Shown: in pieces, positions 13,012-23,369 of the stretch
Layout of the letters: each line of letters opens with the position of its first letter
How positions within the stretch are numbered: position 1 is the stretch's first letter
Assembly: GCF_036850765.1 (NCBI RefSeq)
Contig: NC_089492.1
Location: 169,506,296 to 169,570,295 of the forward strand
DNA length: 64,000 bases
From: Saccopteryx bilineata
Taxonomy: Eukaryota; Chordata; Mammalia; Chiroptera; Emballonuridae
Direction of reading: 5' to 3'
Notes under the pieces: model-generated
What the model saw: only the letters and a program-made list of their open reading frames with translations
What the model was told of the DNA's origin: nothing
Database searches by the model: none
Program-made: the position numbers and the translations under genes

Positions 13012-13224
13012 AACAGGACTAATAGCTGGAATGGTTAGAACATCATACAAAATTGCAGAGGTTGTTGGTTTGATCCCCAGTAAGGGAATATACAGAAACA
13101 GCTTAATGTTGTTCCCTGTTTTCACCTCACTGCCTCTTTCTAAGAGAAAGGAAGAAAAGAAAAGGAAAGGAAAGGAAAGGAAAGGAAGGAAGGAAGGAAG
13201 GAAGGAAGGAAGGAAGGAAGAAAG

Positions 13225-13291
<67 letters not shown>

Positions 13292-13300
13292 AGAAAAGGA
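13012..13300 (+). mobile_element. Degenerate SINE ending in a purine microsatellite
   Basis: A second B-box-like GGTTTGATCCCCAGTAAGGG follows at about 13065. After a pyrimidine segment the 3' end is a long purine microsatellite (13141-13292). Confidence 0.5.
13141..13292. repeat. Purine microsatellite (GGAA)n/(GAAA)n
   Basis: About 150 bases of almost uninterrupted purine: AAAGG, then AAGG, then AAAG units. It probably grew from the A-rich tail of the adjoining SINE. Frames of 115-120 codons cross it on both strands, but they are only low-complexity Lys/Glu/Arg or Ser/Phe/Leu runs. Confidence 0.95.
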
Positions 13301-14479
13301 AATCCAGTTGAACCATCAGTCAGGTCTAATTCTCCCAACACACATGACCTTTATTTTATTTTCTTCCCACCCTATTAAGTGCTGAAGGCACGGATAAAAG
13401 GATTGACTGCAGCTGAAGCTGATGAACTCTTTCAACATGGCTGCAGTGAGACAGCAGAAGTGAGAAGGGGGATTCTGTGAAATGGCTTGAGTGCCACAAG
13501 AGCTTGGGAAAGAAAAGTGGAAGGATTGTGGTGGCAAATTCCAGCCTGAGATTCTCAAGACTGGGAAGTGATTGAAACTCAGTCAGGTAAAGGAGCAGTA
13601 TGTTTGAGGAGTGTCAGAGGTGGTGGCAACTGTGAGAGTGTGCAGAGTGGGGCAAGGAGAAAATTATAAACAAGTGCTGAGACTGGGCCAGGTAAAGTGT
13701 TATAAAAGCAAAGGTGGGAGTGTGGCTTTGTTCATGACAGGTTGGTGATGGAAAGACCAGGGATAAAGAGGAAAATGGTTGTGGCATGTTTTTGGAAGAA
13801 TGATTGGACCCTTGTGAATGATGTTCTGAAGAGGTAGAGAATGGGGAGGATTGAACCTATGATGTTTGTGTGTAAGATTTGAGAGGTGATTATCTAGAAG
13901 TAAATGGGGAAGGGTGTAAGGCAGATTTTAAATAAAATAAAAATAGATATTTAGGAAATGGAGAATTTGTCAGATTTGAAGACAGAATGGAGAATGATTC
14001 ACGGGCAGTGAAGAATTGGAGGGAGTGAGGTTGGATGGGCAACAGGACAGTGTGCTGCATAGTGGAAGAAGTTTGTGTGTTTACTTTCTCTTGGTGAAAG
14101 GAATTGTGAGTAAAGTAGAGCAGCATCAGCTGATGATGATTCTTATTACCAGGGCTTCCAACTTTAATAAAGTGGTAGTGGCATAGAAAATGGTCATTTG
14201 CTGATGAAGAATTGGATTTGGCTGAGAGTTCAACTGGATTTACCATGAAAAACTTACTAAATTACCTCTCTTGTTTGTCTGGCTTATGCAAAAAAAAAAG
14301 AAAAAAAAAGGACAAAGTAGGATAACTCATGTCACAGGATGTGGTATGTGGTAGGACCAAAGAAGTCTTCCAGATTTTAGCAGTGCATCAATGTGTTTAT
14401 AGCCTTTCTGTGTTGCAGCCGTATATGCTAAAGTGGAATTGTGAAAGTCTGAAAAGGGGAGCAGAAAATAAAAAGTTTT
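13301..14479. other. No recognised feature
   Basis: No gene or familiar repeat was recognised. An A-rich run lies at 14290-14310. Possible frames stay under 120 codons and lack recognisable motifs. Confidence 0.4.
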
Positions 14480-14670
14480 ATGTAGGCAATGCTGGAGGGA
14501 TCGCTTTCACCACACCCTCACCATCTCTGGTTGTTCATTGATTTGTTAGTGAAAGCCCTTCTGAGAGGTGAGAAGAAATGTCTCATATTGGTTTTAATTT
14601 GCATTTCTCTACTGATTTGTGACATGGAGCATTTTTTATATGCCCATTTTTAGTGGGGAGTTATTTGAAT
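14480..14670 (-). mobile_element. Old L1 ORF2 fragment
   Basis: GAGGTGAGAAGAAATGTCTC, then TTGGTTTTAATTTGCATTTC, then TCTACTGATTTGTGACATGG and AGCATTTTT match the complement of the L1 ORF2 segment that follows the C-terminal cysteine region (compare 18550-18620 and 8240-8310). Clearly older than families A and B. Confidence 0.7.
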
Positions 14671-15373
14671 ACTCTAACACTTCATTTTCTGAGGTTTATA
14701 GTTTCCAATTTTGTTTTGACTTCTTTAGAAATCATGGTATATGTTGCTCCAGTTTAGCTTGATGTTTCACAAATTCAATGGAACTGCTAGAAGGAGTCAG
14801 CCACTAAACTGAGTGAGGTGGAGGCTAATCTGCCCCTCAAGGAGGCATAGGGTACCTGAGCTGCCTCTCTGTCCCACATGGCACTTGCATATTTTTATCA
14901 TGGTGCACATTTAGGATAAGATTTACCTTATCGAAAATGCACCTGAGACAGTGTCTGCTTCTCCTGGTCATGCTGAGGCAATTTAAATTGCTCTAGCAGC
15001 CACTTGGGAAGCATTGCCATGGAACTGAGAGAAAAAGGTAAGACCAGAAAGAGTCAATATACAGAGGACCAGCAGAGGAATGTTCTGGTATGTAACAGTG
15101 TGGGTTTTTTTAAAAGATTTTTTTGTGGTGTAAGGCAGTGAGAGTTTTCATGAGAATTAGAATTATAAGTTTATTTATGCTTTGCATTATATTACAAAGG
15201 AACTAAGCATATATGTAACAATTAGTAAATATGTCTTGTAAAATATTAAAAATAATTGTGCTACCAGTAAATACAGCTCAACCAAAAACTAGATTGAATT
15301 TGCTTATGAATATTAATGTAAAGAATACTGGTATAACAGATACAATTACTTAATTTTAGTTTTTACCAGAATT
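14671..15373. other. No recognised feature
   Basis: AT-rich towards the right. No gene, SINE or retroviral motif was recognised. Confidence 0.35.
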
Positions 15374-15384
15374 AAAATTTTCTT

Positions 15385-15807
15385 TTTTTTTTCTTCTCTT
15401 TTCTTTTTTTTTTTTTTTTTTTGCATTTTTCTGAAGCTGGAAACAGGGAGAGACAGTCAGACAGACTCCCGCATGCGCCCAACCAGGATCCACCCGGCAC
15501 GCCCACCATGGGGCGACGCTCTGCCCACCAGGGGGCGATGCTCTGCCCATCCTGTGTGTCACCATGTTGCGACCAGAGTCACTCTAGCGCCTGAGGCAGA
15601 GGCCACAGAGCCATCCCCAGCGCCTGGGCCATCTTTGCTCCAGTGGAGCCTTGGCTGCGGGAGGGGAAGAGAGGGACAGAGAGGAAGGCACCACAGAGGG
15701 GTGGAGAAGCAAATGGGTGCTTTTCCTGTGTGCCCTGGCTGGGAATCGAACCTGGGTCCTCCGCACGCTAGGCCGACGCTCTACCGCTGAGCCAACCGGC
15801 CAGGGCC
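15385..15807 (-). mobile_element. tRNA-derived SINE, type 1
   Basis: Reverse complement of the type 1 SINE: T-rich tail complement at 15385-15425, body with CAGTCAGACAGACTCCCGCA, then the head complement GAGCCAACCGGCCAGGG at 15790-15806. Flanked by the 11-bp direct repeat AAAATTTTCTT at 15374-15384 and 15808-15818. Well preserved, so a fairly young insertion. The 105-codon frame across it is not a gene. Confidence 0.95.
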
Positions 15808-15818
15808 AAAATTTTCTT

Positions 15819-16379
15819 AAAGGTTTAGAATACTAATATATATCAGTAAAGCTACAGAAAAATCAATAGCAAAATGAAGTCTGTATAAAATAAAACAAAG
15901 ATATGTTCTGATTGAATTAAAATGTATGATATACTGGGAGAAATTTTTGAGAAAAAGGGAATTAGTTTTGTCTTAAAGTAAGGATTGTTGTTTCAGAATG
16001 ATAAAGACTTTTTGAAAGGACAAAAGCTGACTATAAAAAAGAAATTGGTAGAAGAATTATATGGAGAAATAAGAAAAAAATTTATATACAGTTAAGCAGA
16101 GTAAGATTAAAATTAATTTAATTAATTAAAGAGATACCAACATGAACCTGATATAGATGCTAATTTGGTTCTATTTTACTTTGTTAAAAAAACAAACTTT
16201 TTCTACACTGTGTAGCACCAGATAAGATACTATAATTTTTTTCTGCCTATAAAGCAAAGATACTATGTTTTTTTAAATTATGTTACTGATTTTTATTTTT
16301 TCAAAGAGGTCCTTGATTACTATAGGAAACAATCTTCTCAATCCTAAGAGCCAAAGATCTGATAATCGTATATCAATCC
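15819..16379. other. AT-rich, no recognised feature
   Basis: No gene or repeat family was recognised. Confidence 0.35.
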
Positions 16380-17240
16380 AGTACTGATGTGACAGGACCC
16401 TTTTCCCAACACTCAGAAATAAAAGCTTTAGTGATTGCATGCCACACTTTTTCATGTGTAATGGTGGAAAGGGTCATGCCTAAAAGAGAGAGGTGTCCAG
16501 TCACTACGGTTATTATTTATGTCACTATCTGTGATGATTGAAAGCTAACATCACAGGATCCCAAATGACTCAGAGTGAACACCTTTGCACAGGTATATGA
16601 CCAAAAGATGGTGTAGAAGTAAACCATAATCTCAGATGGGTCCACATCTCACTACAAGGACCCTGAGCTGATGTGAAAAGGTCCCCAAATCTAACATAAG
16701 AGAACTAGGCCACATATTCAGAGAACTGAAACCAGACATGACAGGACTCCCTCCTTTCTTCAAGTGGGACACATCCTCATAATCACGAGGTCCAGATACA
16801 ATATGTCAGAGTTCTATACTCTTACAGAAAAAGATAATTACAAACACTCAGAGAATCCAGAGTTGATGAGACAAGATTCATACTCTCTGGGTGGGAACAC
16901 TGCACACACTCCAATGCATACATTCAGTAAATGCTCTTCTCTGCTGCCATTTCAGGAACATCTAGGAAATAGCACCTATTTACTAAGCATCTTCTGTTGT
17001 CATTTTGCAAGGGCTCTATGAATCGCCAGGGAACCTTATATCATGCCTAATTTAGGATGATTTACATATTGGTAGTGGAAGGACGCAAGTGCACATAGCA
17101 TGAACCATTACTCTTTCAACTGGGTCTTCTCACCTTTGTAGCCGAATACAAATCTCCTGTGACAGGATACAATACTCTCTCAGGTAAAAACAGAAATTTC
17201 CCCAAAGTAACAAAACTCAGAGCTAATTTGCCAGGGACCC
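16380..17240. repeat. Degenerate ~62-70 bp repeat
   Basis: Related motifs recur: GATGTGACAGGACCC (16387), ACATCACAGGATCCC (16549), GATGTGAAAAGGTCCC (16674), GACATGACAGGACTCCC (16735), GATGAGACAAGATTCATACT (16876), CTGTGACAGGATACAATACT (17156). They are often preceded by CTCAGAG and followed by ACTCTCTxxGTxxxAAC. Spacings (about 61, 69, 124, 141, 163, 279) roughly approach multiples of 62-70. The origin is unknown and by-eye detection is imperfect. Confidence 0.45.
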
Positions 17241-17813
17241 TTTAGCAGAGAATAGCAAGCAGATTAACTGTTTTTTAACTCTTCCATAATCTATTCATTA
17301 AAACTAAAAGCTACTATTACTGAAGCAAATTTCTAACTTTTGGACTCCTCTATCAGAACCAAGGCCTGAGTTAAGATGCGTAATGCTAGTCCCTCTTTTT
17401 CTGTAATATGTCATTGGAAGAGCTTTTCTAACTTTGGTCAGCTTAGGGCTGGTGAGAGCTTTTTTTAGTACTTCAAAAGCCCTCTGATATTCTCTTTCCT
17501 AACTTAAACAAGTTGACCCTTGTTGATCACTATACTTTAAAGCCTTATAGAGAGGCTGGGCCTTTTTTTATATTTACATTCTATAACTGGCAATATCCAC
17601 TTAATTCTAAGAATGTTCTGAGCTGTTTCTTAGTGGTAGGCTCAGGAAGGCCTAAAATGGCCTGTATTCTACTTAAAGATAATAGTTGTTCTTGGAGTTA
17701 ATACAAGGCCTAACGATTCTAATATTTTAAAAATATTTAAGCTTTAACCTTTTTTATATAGAAATTAAATGTAATAGAGTGACCTTGTTTCATAGGAACA
17801 CATAAGTTTTATG
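17241..17813 (-). pseudogene. Endogenous retrovirus remnant, class I-like pol (RT/connection)
   Basis: The minus strand over 17581-17631 reads KKQLRTFLELSGYCQL, a motif typical of the region after the polymerase core in gammaretrovirus-like Pol proteins. Broken flanking segments agree, with many stops and at least two shifts between about 17390 and 17700. It is an old fragment with no LTR. A family A L1 inserted beside it at 17822. Confidence 0.6.
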
Positions 17814-17823
17814 TATGCATCTT
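17813..17823. repeat. Left target-site duplication of the outer L1
   Basis: TATGCATCTTT (starting at about 17814) recurs at 33456-33466, just past the 5' end of the outer minus-strand L1. This supports one insertion event for 17824-33452, later enlarged by the inner L1. Confidence 0.75.
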
Positions 17824-18069
17824 TTTTTTATAATAATTTTATTTTTTTAATGGGGTGACATCAATAAATCAGGATACATATATTCAAAGATAACAAGTCA
17901 GGTTATCTTGTCGTTCAATTATGTTGCATACCCACCACCCAAAGTCAGATTGTCCTCTGTCACCTTCTATCTTGTTTTCTTTGTGCCCCTCCCCACCCCC
18001 TTTCCCTCTCCCATTCCCACCTCCCCCCCGTAACCACCACACTCTTATCAATGTCACTTAGTTTCACTA

Positions 18070-21000
18070 TTATGTCCCACCTACGTATGGAATAATACAG
18101 TTCCTGTTTTTTTCTGATTTACTTATTTCGCTTCGTATCATGTTATCAAGATCCCACCATTTTGCTGTAAATGTTCTGATGTCATCATTTCTTATGGCTG
18201 AGTAGTATTCCATAGTGTATATGTGCCACATCTTCTTTATCCAGTCATCTATTGATGGGCTTTTTGGTTGTTTCCATGTCCTGGCCACTGTGAACAATGC
18301 TGCAATAAATATGGGGCTGCATGTGTCTTTACGTATCAATGTTTCTGAGTTTTGGGGATATATACCCAGTAGAGGGATTGCTGGGTCATAAGGTAGTTCT
18401 ATTTTCAGTTTTTTGAGGAACCACCATACTTTCTTCCATAATGGTTGTACTACTTTACATTACCACCAACAGTGTATGAGGGTTCCTTTTTCTCCACAGC
18501 CTCTCCAACATTTGCTATTACCTATCTTGCTAATAACAGCTAATCAAACAGGTGTGAGGTGGTATCTCATTGCCGTTTTGATTTGCATTTCTCTAATAGC
18601 TAAAGAAGATGAACATCTTTTCATATATGTGTTGGCCATTTGTATTTCTTCCTGGGAGAAGTGTCTATTCATATCCTCTTCCCATTTTTTTATGGGATTG
18701 TTTGTTTGTTGTTGAGTTTTATGAGTTCTTTGTATATTTTGGATATTAGGCCCTTATCTGAGCTGTTGTTTGAAAATATCATTTCCCATTTAGTTGGCTT
18801 TCTGTTTATTTTGTTATCAGTTTCTCTTGCTGAGCAAAAACTTCTTAGTCTGATGTAGTCCCATTCATTAATTTTTGCCTTCACTTCTCTTGCCTGTGGA
18901 GTCAAATTCATAAAATGCTCTTTAAAACCCAGGTCCATGAGTTGAGTACCTATGTCTTCTTCTATGTACTTTATTGTTTCAGGTCTTATGTTTAGATCTT
19001 TGATCCATTTTGAGTTAATTTTTGTACAGGGGAGAGACTGTAGTCCAGTTTCATTCTTTTGCATGTGGCTTTCCAGTTTTCCCAGCACCATTTATTGAAG
19101 AGGCTTTCTTTTCTCCATTGTGTGTTGTTGGCCCCTTTATCAAAAATTATTTGACTATATATATGTGGTTTTATTTCTGGACTTTCTATTCTGTTCCATT
19201 GGTTTGAGTGTCTATTTTTCTGCCAATACCATGCTGTTTTGATTGTCGTGGCCCTATAATAGAGTTTGAAATCAGGTATTGTTATGCCCCCAGCTTCATT
19301 CTTTTTCTTTAGGATTGCTTTGGCTATTCGGGGTTTTTTATAGTTCCATATAAATCTGATGATTTCTTGCTCTATTTCTTTAAAAAACGTCATTGGAAGT
19401 TTGATGGGAATTGCGTTAAATTTGTATATTGCTTTGGGTAATATAGCCATCTTGATTATATTTATTCTTCCTAGACAAGAACAAGGTATATTCTTCCATC
19501 TCATTATATCTTTTTCGATTTCCCTTAACAATGGTTTATAGTTTTCATTATATAAGTCCTTTACATTCTTTGTTATGTTTATTCCTAAGTATTTCATTTT
19601 TTTTGTTGCAATCGTGAAGGGGATTATTCTTTTGAGTTCATTCTCAAATGTTTCATTGTTGGCATATAGAAAGGCTATTGACTTCTGTATGTTAATTTTG
19701 TATCCTGCGACCTTACTGTATTGGCTTATTGTTTCTAGTAGTCTTTTTGTGGATTCTTTGGGGTTTTCGAGGTATAGGATCATATCATCTGCAAAAAGTG
19801 ATACCTTTACTTCTTCTTTTCCGATATGGATGCCTTTTATTTCTTTGTTTTGTCTGATTGCTCTGGCTAGAACCTCTAGTACCACATTAAATAAGAGTGG
19901 AGAGAGTGGACAACCCTGTCTTGTTCCTGATTTAAGGGGGAAAGCCTTCAGTTTAGTGCCATTTAATATGATGTTAGCTGATGGTTTATCATATATGGCC
20001 TTTATCATGTTGAGATATTTTCCTTCTATACCCATTTTGTTGAGAGTCTTAAACATAAAATTGTGTTGTATTTTATCGAAAGCCTTTTCTGCGTCTATTG
20101 ATAAGATCATGTGGTTTTTGTTCTTTGTTTTGTTGATATGGTGTATTACGTTAACCGTTTTACGTATGTTGAACCATCCTTGAGATTCTGGGATGAATCC
20201 CACTTGATCATGATGTATTATTTTTTTAATATGTTGTTGTATTTGATTTGCTAGTATTTTGTTTAGTATTTTAGCATCTGTATTCATTAGAGATATTGGT
20301 CTGTAGTTTTCTTTTTTTGTGCCATCCTTGCCTGGTTTTGGTATGAGGGTTATGTTGGCCTCATAAAATGTGTTTGGAAGTATTGCTTCTTCTTCAATTT
20401 TTTGGAAGACTTTGAGTAGAATAGGAACCAAGTCTTCTTTGAATGTTTGATAAAATTCGCTGGTATAGCCGTCAGGGCCTGGACTTTTATTTTTGGGGAG
20501 GTTTTTAATGGTTTTTTCTATTTCTTCTCTACTGATAGGTCTGTTTAGGCTTTCTGCTTCTTGTTGACTCAGTCTAGGAAGGTTGTATTTTTCTAGGAAT
20601 TTATCCATTTCTTCTAGGTTGTTGAATTTAGTGGCATAAAGTTTTTCATAGTACTCTATAATAATTCTTTGTATATCTACGGTGTCCGTGGTGATTTCTC
20701 CTCTTTCATTTTGGATTTTGTTTATATGAGTTCTTTCTCTTTTTTCCTTGGTAAGTCTTGCCAAGGGTTTGTCAATTTTGTTGATCTTTTCAAAGAACCA
20801 GCTCCTTGTTCTATTAATTTTTTCTATAGTTTTTCTGTTCTCTAATTCATTTATTTCTGCTCCGATTTTTATTATCTCCTTTCTTCAGCTGGTTTTGGGT
20901 TGTCTTTGTTCTTCTTTTTCTAGTTCCTTAAGGTGGGAAGTTAAGTGGTTCACTTGGGCTCTATCTTGTTTGTTCATATATGCCTGAAGTGATATGAACT

Positions 21001-21893
21001 TTCCTCTTATCACTGCTTTTGCTGCATCCCATAGATTCTGATATGTCGTATTGTCATTTTCATTAGTCTGTATATATCTTTTGATCTCTGCACTTATTTC
21101 TTCTTTGACCCATTCATTTTTTAAAAGTATATTGTTTAGTTTCCACATTTTTGTGGGATTTTTTTCCTCTTTTTTGCAGTTGAATTCTAGTTTCAAGTCT
21201 TTATGATCAGAAAATATGCTTGGTACAAGTTCAATTTTTCTGAATTTGCTGATGTTGTTTTTGTGGCCCAACATATGGTCAATTCTTGAGAATGATCCAT
21301 GTACACTGGAGAAAAATGTATACTCAGTCACTTTGGGATGAAATGTCCTGTAGATGTCTATCATATCCAGGTGCTCTAGTGTTTTGTTTAAGGCCACTAT
21401 GTCTTTATTGATTCTCTGTTTGGATGACCGATCTAGAGCCGTCAGCGGTGTATTGAGGTCTCCAAGTATGATTGTGTTTTTGTCAGTTTTTGTTTTAAGA
21501 TCAATAAGTAGCTGTCTTATATATTTTGGTGCTCCTTGGTTTGGTGCATATATATTAAGAATTGTTATGTCTTCTTGATTCAGTGTCCCCTTAGCCATTA
21601 TGAAATGGCCATTTTTGTCTCTGAGTACTTTTCCTGTCTTGTAGTCAGCATTATCCGATACGAGTATTGCTACACCTGCTTTTTTTTTGGATGTTATTTG
21701 CTTGGAGTATTGTTTTCCAGCCTTTCACTTTGAATTTGTTTTTATCCTTGTTACTTAGATGAGTTTCCTGTAGGCAGCATACAGTTGGATTTTCTTTTTT
21801 AATCCATTCTGCTACTCTGTGCCTTTTTATTGGTGAGTTTAATCCGTTTTCATTTAGTGTAATTATTGATACTTGTGAGTTCCCTATTGCCAT
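18070..21893 (-). pseudogene. L1 ORF2 (endonuclease-reverse transcriptase), copy A1, broken
   Basis: ORF2p of L1 nicks DNA (N-terminal endonuclease) and reverse transcribes L1 RNA at the nick. All regions are present: endonuclease (21893 down to about 21200), reverse transcriptase with FADD (in the 590-codon open piece 18992-20764), and the C-terminal cysteine region (about 18440-18520). Compared with the inner copy there is an extra A in an A-run (about 21680), a CGA-to-TGA stop (about 20885), a missing C (about 19040) and a missing 4-base AAAC unit (about 18710). Total length is 4 bases shorter than the 3828-base inner frame. Confidence 0.92.
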
Positions 21894-22388
21894 TTTATAT
21901 CTTGCTTTCTGTTAGTTTTGTGTCTTGTTTGATCCTTCTCTTTCGTTTTTCTATCTTTTGTTTTTATTTGGTTGTATTCCATACATCTTTCCTCTGTTGC
22001 TATCTTTTTTATCTCATGTGCTTCTGTGGTGGTTTTTTCAATGGTGGTTACCTTTGAGTAATGAAAAGGGTCCCTACCCTGTTCATTGTAGCGAACTATT
22101 TTGTGAGTACTTTTGCACTCCATCGTCCTTTGCTACTGTTAATCTTCATCTTCTCCCCTTCTTTCTTTTTGTTGTTGTCACAGTTTAAATTTGGTTTTAT
22201 TGTGTTCTTCTTGGAGCTTTTACTTGTGGCTCTGTTTTTTTTTTGTTCTTTGTATCTGATTGAAGAACCCCCTTTAGTAATTCCTGGAGTGGGGGTTTTC
22301 TGATGATAAATTCCCTCATCTTTTCTGTATCTGTGAATGTTTTTATTTCTCCTTCATATTTGAAGGATAGCTTTGATGGGTATAGTAT

Positions 22389-23219
22389 TCATGGCTGAAA
22401 GTTCCTGTCTTTCAGGACTTTAAATATTGGGGTCCACTCTCTTCTAGCTTGTAGAGTTTCTGCTGAGAAATCTGATGATAATCTAATGGGCCTACCTTTA
22501 TATGTTGTATTCTTCTTTTCCCTGGCTGCCTTGAGAATTTTTTCTTTGCTGTTGGTTTGTGTCAATTTCATTATGATATGCCTTGGAGTAGGTTTGTTGG
22601 GGTTAAGAAAACTCGGAGTTCTGTTTGCTTCTTGAACTTGAGGCTTTAGTTCTTTCCACAGGCTTGGGAAGTTCTCATCTATTATTTGTTTGAGTATGTT
22701 CTCCATTCCATTTTCTCTCTCTTCTCCCTCTGATATACCTATTATTCTTATGTTATTCTTTTTGATGGAGTCAGATAATTCTTGTAGGGCTATCTCATTT
22801 TTTTAAATTTTTGAGTCTCTTTCTTCTTCTCTCTGTTGTGCCTCAAGTTGCTTGTCTTCTATTTCACTAATCCTCTCTTCTATCTGGCCTATTCTATTAA
22901 AAACGAAGCTTGTTACTTCATTTTTCAGCTCGTGAATTGAGTTTTTCATCTCTGTTTGATTTGTTTGTATAGTTTCAATTTCCTTGGACATATATTCTTT
23001 GTGTTCATTGAGTTGTTTTCTGAGCTCCCTAAATTGTCTTTCTGTGTTTTCTTGTATATCTCGGAGGATTTTTAGGATTTCTATCTTGAATTCTCTGTCA
23101 TTTAGCTCCAAGGTTTCCAATATATTAAATTTTTTCTCCATAGATTTTTCCTCATCTAGCTGTGTTACCTTTCTTTCTTTTGTATCCATGATATTAGATT
23201 TTCTCTTCCTTAATGGCAT
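22389..23219 (-). pseudogene. L1 ORF1 (RNA-binding protein), copy A1, with two stops
   Basis: ORF1p is the coiled-coil nucleic-acid chaperone that packages L1 RNA. The first piece, MPLRKRKSNIMDTKERKVTQ onwards (138 codons), is coiled-coil rich. It ends at a TAA (22803-22805), and the frame resumes in the same register with the RNA-binding region. A second stop, TGA after NFQP, falls at about 22389, before the C-terminal part found in other L1s. Both stops are shared with the inner copy A2. Confidence 0.88.
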
Positions 23220-23369
23220 CTGAGGGTGGTTTTGTTGATAGTATTAATGAGATTTAATAAAGTATAAAAAGTTAAGAAAAAAAATAATAAAAAAATAAAA
23301 AATCAAAAAGAGTTGTTTTTTTTTAAAAAAAATTAATAACGGAATAAAGAAAAATAAAATAAAATAAAA

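Larger units (their letters stand above)
17824..23363 (-). mobile_element. Outer L1 (family A1): 3'UTR, ORF2, ORF1, start of 5'UTR
   Basis: Minus-strand full-length L1. From the left it shows the T-run, the 3'UTR complement with TTTAATGGGGTGACATCAAT, the pyrimidine complement of the G-rich tract (17990-18030), ORF2 (18070-21893), ORF1 (22389-23219) and about 140 bases of 5'UTR. It then breaks where the inner plus-strand L1 starts and resumes at 31151-33452. Without the insert the element is about 7.8 kb. The sequence is very close to the inner copy by eye. Confidence 0.95.

Noticed and set aside
13031..13378. Frames of 115-120 codons on both strands
   Set aside because: They cross the purine microsatellite and are low-complexity repeats.
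15473..15790. 105-codon plus-strand frame
   Set aside because: Antisense to a young SINE with clear target duplications; no independent coding evidence.
19575..20183. 202-codon plus-strand frame with hydrophobic stretches
   Set aside because: Antisense to the L1 reverse transcriptase; Lys/Asn-rich L1 coding sequence gives Phe/Leu/Ile-rich antisense frames.
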